From: Euphorbia lathyris
Lineage: Eukaryota; Streptophyta; Magnoliopsida; Malpighiales; Euphorbiaceae
Length of the DNA stretch: 64,000 bases
NCBI RefSeq assembly: GCF_963576675.1
Contig: NC_088915.1
Location: 44,731,501-44,795,500, forward strand
Reading direction: 5' to 3'
The translations under genes and the position numbers were made by a program. Of this stretch, positions 56,305 through 64,000 are shown one piece after another. Below the pieces are notes generated by a model. That model was not told the origin of the DNA and searched no databases. It saw only the letters and a list, made by a program, of their open reading frames with translations. Numbering within the stretch: the stretch's first letter is position 1; each line of letters begins with the position of its first letter.

Positions 56305-57615
56305 CTATCTTTTCTCCTCGATTAAATCTTGGATTTCGTGTTTCAGCCTCTCACAATTCTCAATTGTATGCCCATAACTGCTGTGGAACTCACAATACCC
56401 TCTAGCCTGTATCTGCGGAGTAGGTGGAGCTTTATTATAAGGGGTAAGGGCTTTCAACAATCCCTTTTTCTGCAAACATTCAAAAACCTTTGCGTAAGTC
56501 TGATCAAACTTGGCGAACCGCCTCTTTTCGATAGCATTAAGATCAAGCACTTTTACTGCAACAGAGTCTGTACTCGCACTTGGCCCTCCGGCACTATATC
56601 CAGACTTCGTCCACTTGGTATATGCTTTCTTCGGCTCTCCATCCCCCTCAACGGTCAAGGCACAGCTATACATCTGATTGAAATCGGTAAAAGGCATATA
56701 CCGCAACTCATTCTTAATATACGGCAATGTGTTACCGACTACCATTTGGATCTGATCCTGCTCAAGCGGCTTTTGTTTCATGACCGCGGCCTTAGCCCTC
56801 CATCTTTTCACAAAATCGGAAAAAGATTCCCCAGCCTGTTGCTTAGTGCTCTCAAGTTCCTTCAAAGTGACCTCAAGCATGGTGTTGAAGCTATACTGAG
56901 CGATGAATGACTTCGCTAATTCCTTCCAATCCCTCTTCGTCACCATTGGTAGTGCATGAAACCATGTGAGGGCAGCCCCCTCAAGATAAGTGTTAAACAG
57001 CCCTAGGACTTGATCCTCAGTAAGGATCGTGTGCTTCATCACAGCAACATACTGATTCATGCGAGCGGTGGGATCTCCAGTTCCATCGAACTTTTTCATG
57101 TCAGGGAGCCGAAATTTCAAAGGCAAAGCTGTTGCCGATAAACAATTCTTCAAGTTATAAAAGTCCTGACTCCCGGAACTTCCCCCGCGCAAGTCCTGCA
57201 CCTCTTGCGTGATGTGTTGCTTCCACTCCTCTTCCTTAGCTTTCTCTTTCTCAAGCTGCTTCCGGATATAATCTTGATAGTCATCCTCATTCCCAAAGCG
57301 AGGTCCATCATTCACCTCATTCTCAGTGTGTTTACTGCCATTTTTATCATCTCTCATGGCCAGCTTAGCTAACTGGGCCGCTATCACCGCTAACTGCTCA
57401 TTAATGTTGTTCACAGAGTTTTCCAATCCGGCCACTTTTTCGTCAGTCGCAGACATACTAGCTGAAGACTGAGTATACTCGGACGAAGATGATTCCGAAG
57501 CCACAACTGCCGATTCAGAACTGTCACTCTGTAACTGGTCAAACTGCCTAACTAGCCGACTGCTCTCTCGGTACCACAATCGCTTAATGATGACATCTGC
57601 GTGAACGGTATCCAT
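56305..57615 (-). CDS. G3 gag (Tat-type capsid and zinc knuckle)
   Basis: 436 codons, intact, from the ATG at 57615 (MDTVHADVIIKRLWYRESSR). A Ser-rich N-terminus is followed by a helical ENSVNNINEQLAVIAAQLAKL and a charged coiled-coil part (RKQLEKEKAKEEEWKQHITQ). The capsid reads MKKFDGTGDPTARMNQYVAV, YLEGAALTWFHALP, DWKELAKSFIAQYSFNT and ESFSDFVKRWRAKAAVM. Near the end is CEFHSSYGHTIENCERLK, the C-x2-H-x4-H-x4-C knuckle variant of Tat elements. It stops at 56305, 62 bp before the next ORF, which is in another frame. Gag forms the virus-like particle and binds element RNA. No inactivating change is seen. Confidence 0.92.
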   Translation of the reverse strand: MDTVHADVIIKRLWYRESSRLVRQFDQLQSDSSESAVVASESSSSEYTQSSASMSATDEKVAGLENSVNNINEQLAVIAAQLAKLAMRDDKNGSKHTENEVNDGPRFGNEDDYQDYIRKQLEKEKAKEEEWKQHITQEVQDLRGGSSGSQDFYNLKNCLSATALPLKFRLPDMKKFDGTGDPTARMNQYVAVMKHTILTEDQVLGLFNTYLEGAALTWFHALPMVTKRDWKELAKSFIAQYSFNTMLEVTLKELESTKQQAGESFSDFVKRWRAKAAVMKQKPLEQDQIQMVVGNTLPYIKNELRYMPFTDFNQMYSCALTVEGDGEPKKAYTKWTKSGYSAGGPSASTDSVAVKVLDLNAIEKRRFAKFDQTYAKVFECLQKKGLLKALTPYNKAPPTPQIQARGYCEFHSSYGHTIENCERLKHEIQDLIEEKR

Positions 57616-59530
57616 TAGTATGTATGCATGATTTTATATGCATGATTCGTGGTGTGTGCGTTTATTTATTTACAGATATATAAGATAAGAAGAACAAACG
57701 TTAGTCTAATTACACGTATCACAGCATCTCTCTTCCACCCTTATTCCTCCACCCACTCGATGGTCCAAGTCTCTTTCCTAGGATTTTGGTTTGGGGCTCA
57801 CATTGCGGTCCAAGGGACGTGTGATGCCGTCGATTATTGCGGAAAAAGTAAATCATTCACCATACAACACAGTTCGTTTTTGACGCATCAGCGTTCAGTG
57901 ACTAAGAAATCGACCAAGTTGGATTGTCCTTTCGGAATAACTCGACTTTTGTCCTTTCGCGAGATGCATTAATTCGGGTTTTGACTCCCTTTGAGCGCAT
58001 CTCGGTTTTTAGACGTGGTACAAGTTATTCTTTTAATCCAATCGTTCGTTATCGTCAATGATTCGTTCCCTTTTATTCGCGTGGATTCGTGTCTCGATTT
58101 TTGGATTACAACGGGATCTTTTGGATCCATCGAGAGACGTAACCATGCGTTTATTTAGTGATGGAATCACTTTTGAATTTAGGGAACGGACTCATCGCGT
58201 AACACGTTTGTTTTTAGCGTTAAGAATCCGTTTGCTCGTTTTTGCTACGTGAAAAGACGACGAGTCTTATTTGAGCGCACGGTAATCTTTCGGCTAATTA
58301 CAATTCTTTATTATTTTCAATCTACTTGATATATCACCTTAGCGTGGCTATAGAAAATCAACGTTTCGTTGAATCGCATGTTTATTCGAAGCAAGGATTT
58401 CACCGTTCTTTTTCATTTGGGCACGAATTAAGCAAACACGTATATCGGGCCATATTTCTTGCAGTTTTAGTAACGGTCGAAATGATCGAGTCATTAGCCA
58501 AAACCCGCAGTCTCGTCCATATGGTGCAATTATACGGTTTGGTTTGATTCGGCTTCGTGATTTTAAACAGCGCATACCCTCGTTCGAGGCACGCATTCAA
58601 CGGCATTGGTTTATTTTCTTTAACTACTCTCGGGATTAACATATATCGTAGATTCGGAATGATTTTGGTCGTTTAGTTCATTTTTTGCTTTTCTTTTCTT
58701 AGTCACTTCTGTGGACACGTCCATTTCTCTTAAGAACGACACGGGGCATAACGTAAAAGCTCGACTTTTATTCGGAAGGGACGGGCTACTTGTGCGAAAC
58801 TTTTCACGTTACGACAGGGTCGTTCAAAACAGAAATGTTCTTCGTTTTCGTTTCGTTATGATCTCGTTTTATCCCAATTTATTTAAAGAATGTGAATAAC
58901 GGCTACTGTTAATATAGTCTTTTGTATCGAAATGTAACTATCCTTAACACCAAACCGACGCATACTAATACGTACTTACGTCGTAACGCATTTCCTGAAC
59001 ATGTGCCTTCGTCGGGACACAGAAAGGGACAAGGCGGGCCGCACATGTTCATTCATACGAGATGACTAAGTCGTCTTTAGTTTAAATCGTTTTGATGTTT
59101 TTAGGGTAATTAGTATGTCGACTCAAGAGTATATATTAACGCATCATTTCATTTTCTTTACATACTTTAGGATTTAGACACGTATCATGGCGATTTGAAA
59201 ACACGAACTGATTCATTTATCACGCCAAAAATAGTAACGGCTAATCCTATGGCAACTTCTAAGGCTACTATATGCTGACACGGCTGAGCGCGGGACCTTA
59301 CAGGACCGCACAAATTCGCCCCTAACGAATGGATGGGGACCCTTGGCGCCTTACTGTAAGGGGGAACTTACACTAGCCTCTTTCGAGCGACGAATGGACT
59401 CTCGCTAGAGGTTTCGCGGAAATTACCCAAAAGGTTTGCAATAATGCACATGAATGCATACGAAAAGAAATAATATGATACGTCCCCGTTAAGGGCTTAA
59501 TACACACCTTCCGGAATCAAATTTCTCGCT
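57616..59530 (-). other. G3 5' leader
   Basis: A 1.9-kb non-coding leader between primer site and gag. It contains many TTCG and CGTTT phrases but no ORF with family resemblance. A long leader is usual for Tat/Ogre elements. Confidence 0.6.
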
Positions 59531-59548
59531 TCCCCAATAGAGTCGCCA
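59531..59548 (-). other. G3 primer-binding site (tRNA-Arg type)
   Basis: On the - strand TGGCGACTCTATTGGGGA, two bases after the LTR end. It resembles the TGGCGACTC primer site of Tat/Ogre elements, usually assigned to tRNA-Arg. I assign the tRNA from memory of the family. Confidence 0.75.
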
Positions 59549-61918
59549 CTTGTTAGACGAGGTGCCGCGGCCTAATCTCCCGGGCGGACCGGGGGGTGGA
59601 CACCTCATGGCGACGTAAGCGGTGATTGGCGCCGAAAGCAACCAATCGTGGAATCAAGCTGCTCGGCAGGACCGGAGCTCGGAGATATGGAAGAGTCGCC
59701 ACCCACGAATGGAAAAATGAACACCGATCCCTTGCGGGAGACCGGTGTGGGTTCGGAAAACTTAGGTACGAGCCGAGAAGGCTAGCTCCTTTCCGGAGAA
59801 AGGCTACTAGGCACCCCGACATCGCCCGGTTATGAACCACCGGCCTCCTACTCAGCATGTTAGGCGATAACGGACTAATCGTATACTTCTTTAAGTTTAA
59901 AATTCATTTGAAACCTTTTCTTTCTCTTTTTAGAAACCGTTTTGAGCATATATTATTGAAAAGCCACTTTAGTAAAGAATCACCCATTTACATCAATTTG
60001 ATATACATACAAAGAGAGGGGAGGAAGAAAGAAGTGGTTTATTTACCACGGGATTTACATATCGTGTTGCGTGTTAATTCTATACTAACTCATTTCCCCA
60101 AAACGAGTTTATTTACATGGTTCGCACCTTAATCATCGTTGGAACGATTTAGGTACGTTTCAAAACCCCGTTTGATGAAGTCCGCCTGAATCGCCGTTGG
60201 AACGACTCAAGTGTTTGAAAACATTAAGGTAAAAACCTTTAATAAGAAAACGTGGTTAAGCATACAAGTCAATTTATTTTGTACAAATCATTTAAGAAAA
60301 CGATTCAAAACTCTATTATTTATAATGAAAACGATTTTAATTACAAGGTTCGCTTAATCCATCGTTGGAACGGACTAAGGTTTTAAAACGTGGTGTTTTA
60401 AGAAACGATTTGAAATGTCAAGAAAACACTATTTATTTACATTAGGAACCTCTAAAAATCCATTAGTTCAAATAATTAACTTGAAAACTCTTTTTGTGGT
60501 TTATTTTCCCTTTTTTACTCAATAGACTCTTTACTTGTCATAATTACAACAATAAACATATTAAATCAAAATTCACTCCCAAATAAAGCCCATTTGAAAC
60601 ATGGACCCATAAATGTCCAAAGAATAAAGAAAATAATATAGGTATATATATACATTTTAGCCAAAAAAGGAAACATGAAATAAGGATAAGTGAAAAGATA
60701 CTATATAATACATATATAAGGAATAATAATGAAAATACTAAGTATAATACATTTTTACTTTAAATATGTGAAAATAATAAATAAAACCCCTAAATAAGAA
60801 AATATCATTTGTCCCCTAAATAGTTTTATCTAATAATAACTAATATAGCCCAAATAGCCAAAAACTATATATATACATACCTAATGTAATTTAAATGTCA
60901 AAATAATATCCATTTATCCACAAAATGTCTACTAATTAATCACTCCCAAAACACCCAAGTAAATATCATTTTAAAATAAAATTCATTACCCTTTAAGTAA
61001 AGGAAAAAGAAAAGAAAAGATATATATACCTATACTTATATTTAAAATAAAATAAAATAAAGATATATAAACATTCTAAATAACTATATGTATCAAATGT
61101 CTAAAGATAGTTTGAAAATATATATTACATAAATACACATATATATACAAAGGACCAAAAGCTTAAAAGTTAAGAAACAGGGACCAAAACAGCATTTTTT
61201 ACATTCCAGCAGATTTACCGACGGAAAATCCGTCGGTAAACAGCAATTAGTGACAGAAACGGAAAATTACAGCAGCACTCCAATTGTTTCCAGATTTATT
61301 CAAAAGCTTTAAATTAAGTCTAACTCAATCGTTTTGGATTTCCGAACTACCAAAAATGGATCATAGTCAATAACGGAAGTTCCTAAAACGACGTTTTTAT
61401 TTTAAAACATTATTTGGAAATTTTTTTAGTTAAAACTTATAATTACAACGTTTTCGATACCCGAACTACCTTTTAATCGGATCACGGTTCGTATTGGGAT
61501 ATCAAAACGAGGTTTTTTACTTCAAAACAAAACCGAACGTTTATCTAACAAGAGACGGGAATTAAATAAATACGAAAAATTAAATAAACCGTGATAAATA
61601 AATAAATGACAAAATAAATAAAATTATAACATAAAAATAAATAAAGGAAAAGAAATAAATAAAATAAAATAAAACGAGTCTAGTCCTCGGATAATACCTC
61701 AAGTTCGGTATCTGACAGTCGAAGCCGATTGATTCCACGAGTCGTGATTTTCCGGTTTTTTGTGTTTTTTAGTAAAAATTTAACTTTGGGAAAATTTGGA
61801 TTTTTTTGGGAAAAAAATATTTTCTCCAAAAAATTGACTTTCTCTCTTTAAAAATGTTTAGAGTGAGAAAGCTCCAAAGAATCTCTCCCCCCTTTTTTCT
61901 AATGCATGGGGATCCGTG

Positions 61919-61928
61919 CCTTTTATAG
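61919..61928 (-). promoter_or_regulatory. TATA box of the G3 LTR
   Basis: On the - strand CTATAAAAGG, with a 14-bp-arm hairpin starting about 22 bp upstream and the palindrome array directly beyond. Confidence 0.7.
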
Positions 61929-61949
61929 GCAAACGGATCCCCAGCGGAA

Positions 61950-61983
61950 TGGGCGACGCCCGAAAAGAATCGGGCGTCGCCCA
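61950..61983. repeat. Perfect hairpin next to the G3 TATA box
   Basis: Arms TGGGCGACGCCCGA and TCGGGCGTCGCCCA with a 6-base loop. Each arm is itself partly palindromic (GGGCGACGCCC). Confidence 0.9.
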
Positions 61984-61988
61984 AGGGG

Positions 61989-62226
61989 GTTGGGCGACCG
62001 CCCAAGGCATGTTGGGCGGCCGCCCAACCTCACGTTGGGCTATCGCCCAACATTTGTTGGGCGATCGCCCAACAATTGTTGGGTGATCGCCCAACAGCGT
62101 TGGGCGAGCGCCCAACATTTGTTGGGCGATCGCCCAACAATTGTTGGGTGATCGCCCAACAGCGTTGGGCGAGCGCCCAACCGCCGTTGGGCGTTCGCCC
62201 GACGTCGGTGGGTGCTCGCCCAACGG
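61989..62226. repeat. Array of 18-bp palindromes in the G3 U3 region
   Basis: About eleven copies of GTTGGGCGATCGCCCAAC and variants, starting at 61989, 62011, 62034, 62056, 62078, 62099, 62121, 62143, 62164, 62186 and about 62208, with 21-23 bp spacing. A 65-bp block of three units (62056-62120) is repeated exactly or nearly so at 62121-62185. Confidence 0.95.
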
Positions 62227-62530
62227 CCGCCGGGGCGCGTCTCGCACCGTCGGGCGTGCACGCCCTGCAGCCGTCGAGCGTGCGTTCCGTGCCGTCGGGC
62301 GCCCACGCGTCGCGGCCGTCGAACGCGTGTTCCGCGCTGCCGGGCGCTCACGCCCCGTGGCCGACGAGAGCGCGCTCCGCGCCACCGGGCCCGTGCATCG
62401 CTCGGACGTCGAGCGCGCGTCACTTGTGGTTGGATGCGTGCATCCGACGGACGTCGAGCGCGCGCCCCGCGCGGTCGAACGGGCGTCCGACTGTCTTCGA
62501 CCGCGCGTCGGATGCCGCTAAGCGCTCGCA
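62227..62530. repeat. CpG-dense 45-bp degenerate repeat in the G3 U3 region
   Basis: About five units of 45 bp built on GCCGTCGAGCGTGCGTTCCG. The same block lies in the other LTR at about 44227-44530. It produces long open frames on both strands that I do not regard as genes. Confidence 0.8.
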
Positions 62531-62711
62531 CCATGCCGCTAAGCGCTCGCGAGCCACCCCATTGGCAATAGCGACCCGCCATAACTCTTTCTTCCTTATT
62601 ATGTACTTATCATTCTTTATATATTTTTGTTTTTCAAAACTTCCGGAATCAATCGCTTCAACCGTCTTGTTTTCAGGTTTTCGTCACAGGTCCTCCGACT
62701 CGGTGTCTACA

Positions 62712-62716
62712 CCAAG
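62712..62716. repeat. Target-site duplication of G3, right copy (CCAAG)
   Basis: Matches 41613-41617. Confidence 0.95.
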
Positions 62717-63309
62717 ACTATTCAGTTTTTATTCATATCAGTTTTGCTTACTGTTTTTATTCTTCAACTAACTCAACTAACTTCATCCCTTTCCTTGGAT
62801 AATTTTTGGGTTTCATTTTGTTGATTGCAGGTATTGGCAATGTTCTTTAGGAGTTGGGCTAAGAAGATAAGTGACATGAGGTTAATGGGCCTAAGTTAGG
62901 GTTAAAACACCCTTTTTTACCTCATTTGAATTTGAAACACCATTTAACCCTTTACACCTAAAACCTCTTCCGCTCCATCGAACGTTTGCCTCAAAACCCT
63001 AAAAAAAACTCTTCACCTCCTTCAAACCACCATGGATGGCTACTTCAGCGAATTTCCAAGATAGAGCCGCTACAACTTGCCTCCCTCTCCCCCCGCCAGT
63101 ACCGCACCGACGCCGAGTCACCATCACCTCCGGCGTCCCTTCGCAGATACTCAAGAAAGGAGAAAAGGAAGGCACTGCAAATGGCGGACTGAACCCCTTC
63201 ACCGTCGGTGGTCCCCGACTCTCCATACCGCTTCCATTCTCCCTCCGCCTCCGAGATAGTCGCAATATTAGAGAGAACACAGGAAACTGACTCCGTCGGC
63301 GATATACCC
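62717..63309 (+). other. G1 region between pol and accessory ORF
   Basis: Continues G1 after G3. Includes a T-rich stretch ending TTGATTGCAG at about 62822-62831, a good splice acceptor; in Athila-like elements the downstream ORF may be expressed by splicing, so it could be functional. A frame with a stop at 63190 leads into the accessory ORF. Confidence 0.55.
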
Positions 63310-64000
63310 ATGGCGAGCCTACACTCACCACCTCGAAAGAGTCCGAACTCTTCACTACCGATGGCGAGCCACCACTCGCCACTTCCAGCAGACCCGACGT
63401 CTTCACCACCGACGGCGAGCCACCACTCGCCACTTCCAACAGGCCCGGAGTCGACACCACCTATGACGAGTCACAACTCACCACTTCCAGCGGACCTGGC
63501 ACCTTCACCTCAGGTATCTGACCACCGTTCTCCACCACCAAGACCCCAGAGAAAGAGGAAGCCCCCGCCACCCAAGAGACCGGCTCCGTCTCGGAAGTCC
63601 CAGCGACTAGCCCCTCCTCCCAAAAGGACCATCTCCATTGAACTCTCCGAGTCAAGCTCCACTGACTCTATGGAGACCGATTCTAGCTCGCACAACAACT
63701 CATTCGAACAAGCAGAATCGGAGTCCTCGAAAACTCACAGTGAACAACCTGAACAGCCCGAAGCTCCAACCTACTCCACACGACCAAAGAAAAAAACCCG
63801 GGCTCGCCTAGAGAAAGGACCACAACGATCTAAGCCTATAGTCATCGACACCGGGATGACTTTCGACTTGCCGGCACACCAACAGAGGTACAATTCCTTA
63901 AAACTTAAAACTTTTGTTGAGGGTCGTTGGTTGCATAAGCCTACTCTAGTTGCTTTAAATATTAAGTCTGATGTGCATGATTTGATGGATAATATTGGTT
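63310..64000 (+). CDS. G1 env-like accessory protein, N-terminal part, runs off the window
   Basis: ATG at 63310 (MASLHSPPRKSPNSSLP) and open to base 64000, 230 codons seen. The first 70 residues are four 17-residue Pro/Ser-rich repeats (SHHSPLPADPTSSPPTA type). Then come basic stretches RPQRKRKPPPPKRPAPSRKS and RPKKKTRARLEKG, which look like nuclear-localisation or nucleic-acid-binding tails, and an acidic Ser-rich part between them. From residue ~190 the text AHQQRYNSLKLKTFVEGRWL and IKSDVHDLMDNIG resembles the start of the plant transposon domain seen in the other accessory ORFs, just before the expected GW. Position after G1 pol supports this. An ATG further upstream is ruled out by the stop at 63190-63192. 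The end and function are not visible. Confidence 0.65.
   Translation, partial: MASLHSPPRKSPNSSLPMASHHSPLPADPTSSPPTASHHSPLPTGPESTPPMTSHNSPLPADLAPSPQVSDHRSPPPRPQRKRKPPPPKRPAPSRKSQRLAPPPKRTISIELSESSSTDSMETDSSSHNNSFEQAESESSKTHSEQPEQPEAPTYSTRPKKKTRARLEKGPQRSKPIVIDTGMTFDLPAHQQRYNSLKLKTFVEGRWLHKPTLVALNIKSDVHDLMDNIG

Larger units (their letters stand above)
41618..62711 (-). mobile_element. G3: Tat-like Ty3/gypsy element with extra gag modules and an antisense gene
   Basis: About 21.1 kb with LTRs of 3.1 kb. On the - strand: LTR, tRNA-Arg-like primer site, 1.9-kb leader, gag, an ORF with gag-like modules plus protease, G-patch segment, RT, RNase H, a second RNase H-like domain and integrase. Then, in the opposite direction, a spliced PMD gene, and after it a minisatellite and the 3' LTR. 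Flanked by CCAAG duplications. The large size, YVDD-type RT, second RNase H and primer site point to the Tat/Ogre group. Confidence 0.92.
59551..62711 (-). repeat. G3 5' LTR
   Basis: 3161 bp, TGTTAGACG to GTCTACA. The 67-bp excess over the 3' LTR is almost wholly three extra palindrome units (65 bp). TATA box on the - strand at 61919-61928. The borders are fixed by the primer site and the CCAAG duplication. Confidence 0.95.
7592..64000 (+). mobile_element. G1: Athila-like Ty3/gypsy element, split by three insertions
   Basis: The pieces are 7592-8836, 18098-23222, 41223-41617 and 62717 to beyond 64000. Removing C1, G2, G3 and one copy of each target-site duplication rejoins the LTR, the integrase frame and the 3' region. 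Order: 5' LTR, tRNA-Asp-type primer site, gag, protease, RT, RNase H, integrase, then an accessory ORF. The gag and pol motifs are those of Athila. The 3' LTR is outside the window. The G1 coding frame has many stops and frameshifts, fitting its role as the oldest of the nested set. Confidence 0.85.

Noticed and set aside
63045..63460. Overlapping - strand ORFs near the right edge
   Set aside because: Shadows of the repeated + strand accessory ORF.

Overview
The window is plant nuclear DNA, almost certainly from a heterochromatic, gene-poor part of an angiosperm genome. Every coding stretch I can recognise belongs to an LTR retrotransposon or to a gene carried by one. The evidence is plant-type Ty1/copia and Ty3/gypsy (Athila and Tat-like) polyproteins, primer-binding sites matching plant tRNA 3' ends, 5-bp target-site duplications, plant-sized introns, and very AT-rich spacer DNA. 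I see no bacterial features, no tRNA or rRNA gene and no ordinary host gene outside an element. The species cannot be named from this.

Layout. (1) 1-4659 is the 3' end of a gypsy element (called E1, + strand): an env-like ORF entering from outside, a 3' non-coding region and a 3' LTR. (2) 4705-7591 is an older copia remnant (E0): a truncated copia LTR, the end of a copia RNase H and a broken env-like ORF with its own TATA box. (3) From 7592 to beyond the right edge lies an Athila-like gypsy element (G1, + strand), split into four pieces by three later insertions. C1 (8837-18092, copia, - strand, TSD GTTCG) sits in the G1 5' LTR. G2 (23223-41217, gypsy, - strand, TSD CCTAT) sits in the G1 integrase. 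G3 (41618-62711, Tat-like gypsy, - strand, TSD CCAAG) sits just after G1 pol. G1 resumes at 62717 and its env-like accessory ORF runs off the right edge.

The elements make the usual set of proteins: Gag (particle), protease, reverse transcriptase/RNase H (cDNA synthesis) and integrase (insertion). All are pseudogenised to some degree, and many of the stops look like C-to-T or G-to-A changes. G3 is the most unusual. Besides a normal gag ORF it has a second ORF with three further gag-like modules fused upstream of the protease. Between pol and its 3' LTR it also carries a six-exon gene in antisense, with its own TATA box, that encodes a plant mobile domain (PMD) protein. G2 holds three env-like ORFs, one inside what looks like an internally deleted relative nested in G2.

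A pattern that crosses families: in E1, G2 and G3 the DNA just upstream of the LTR TATA box is filled with short self-complementary motifs, a different motif in each family. In E1 and G3 they recur at about 20-23 bp, close to two DNA helical turns. In G2 the same motif cluster also stands upstream of the internal env-like ORFs, which have TATA boxes of their own.
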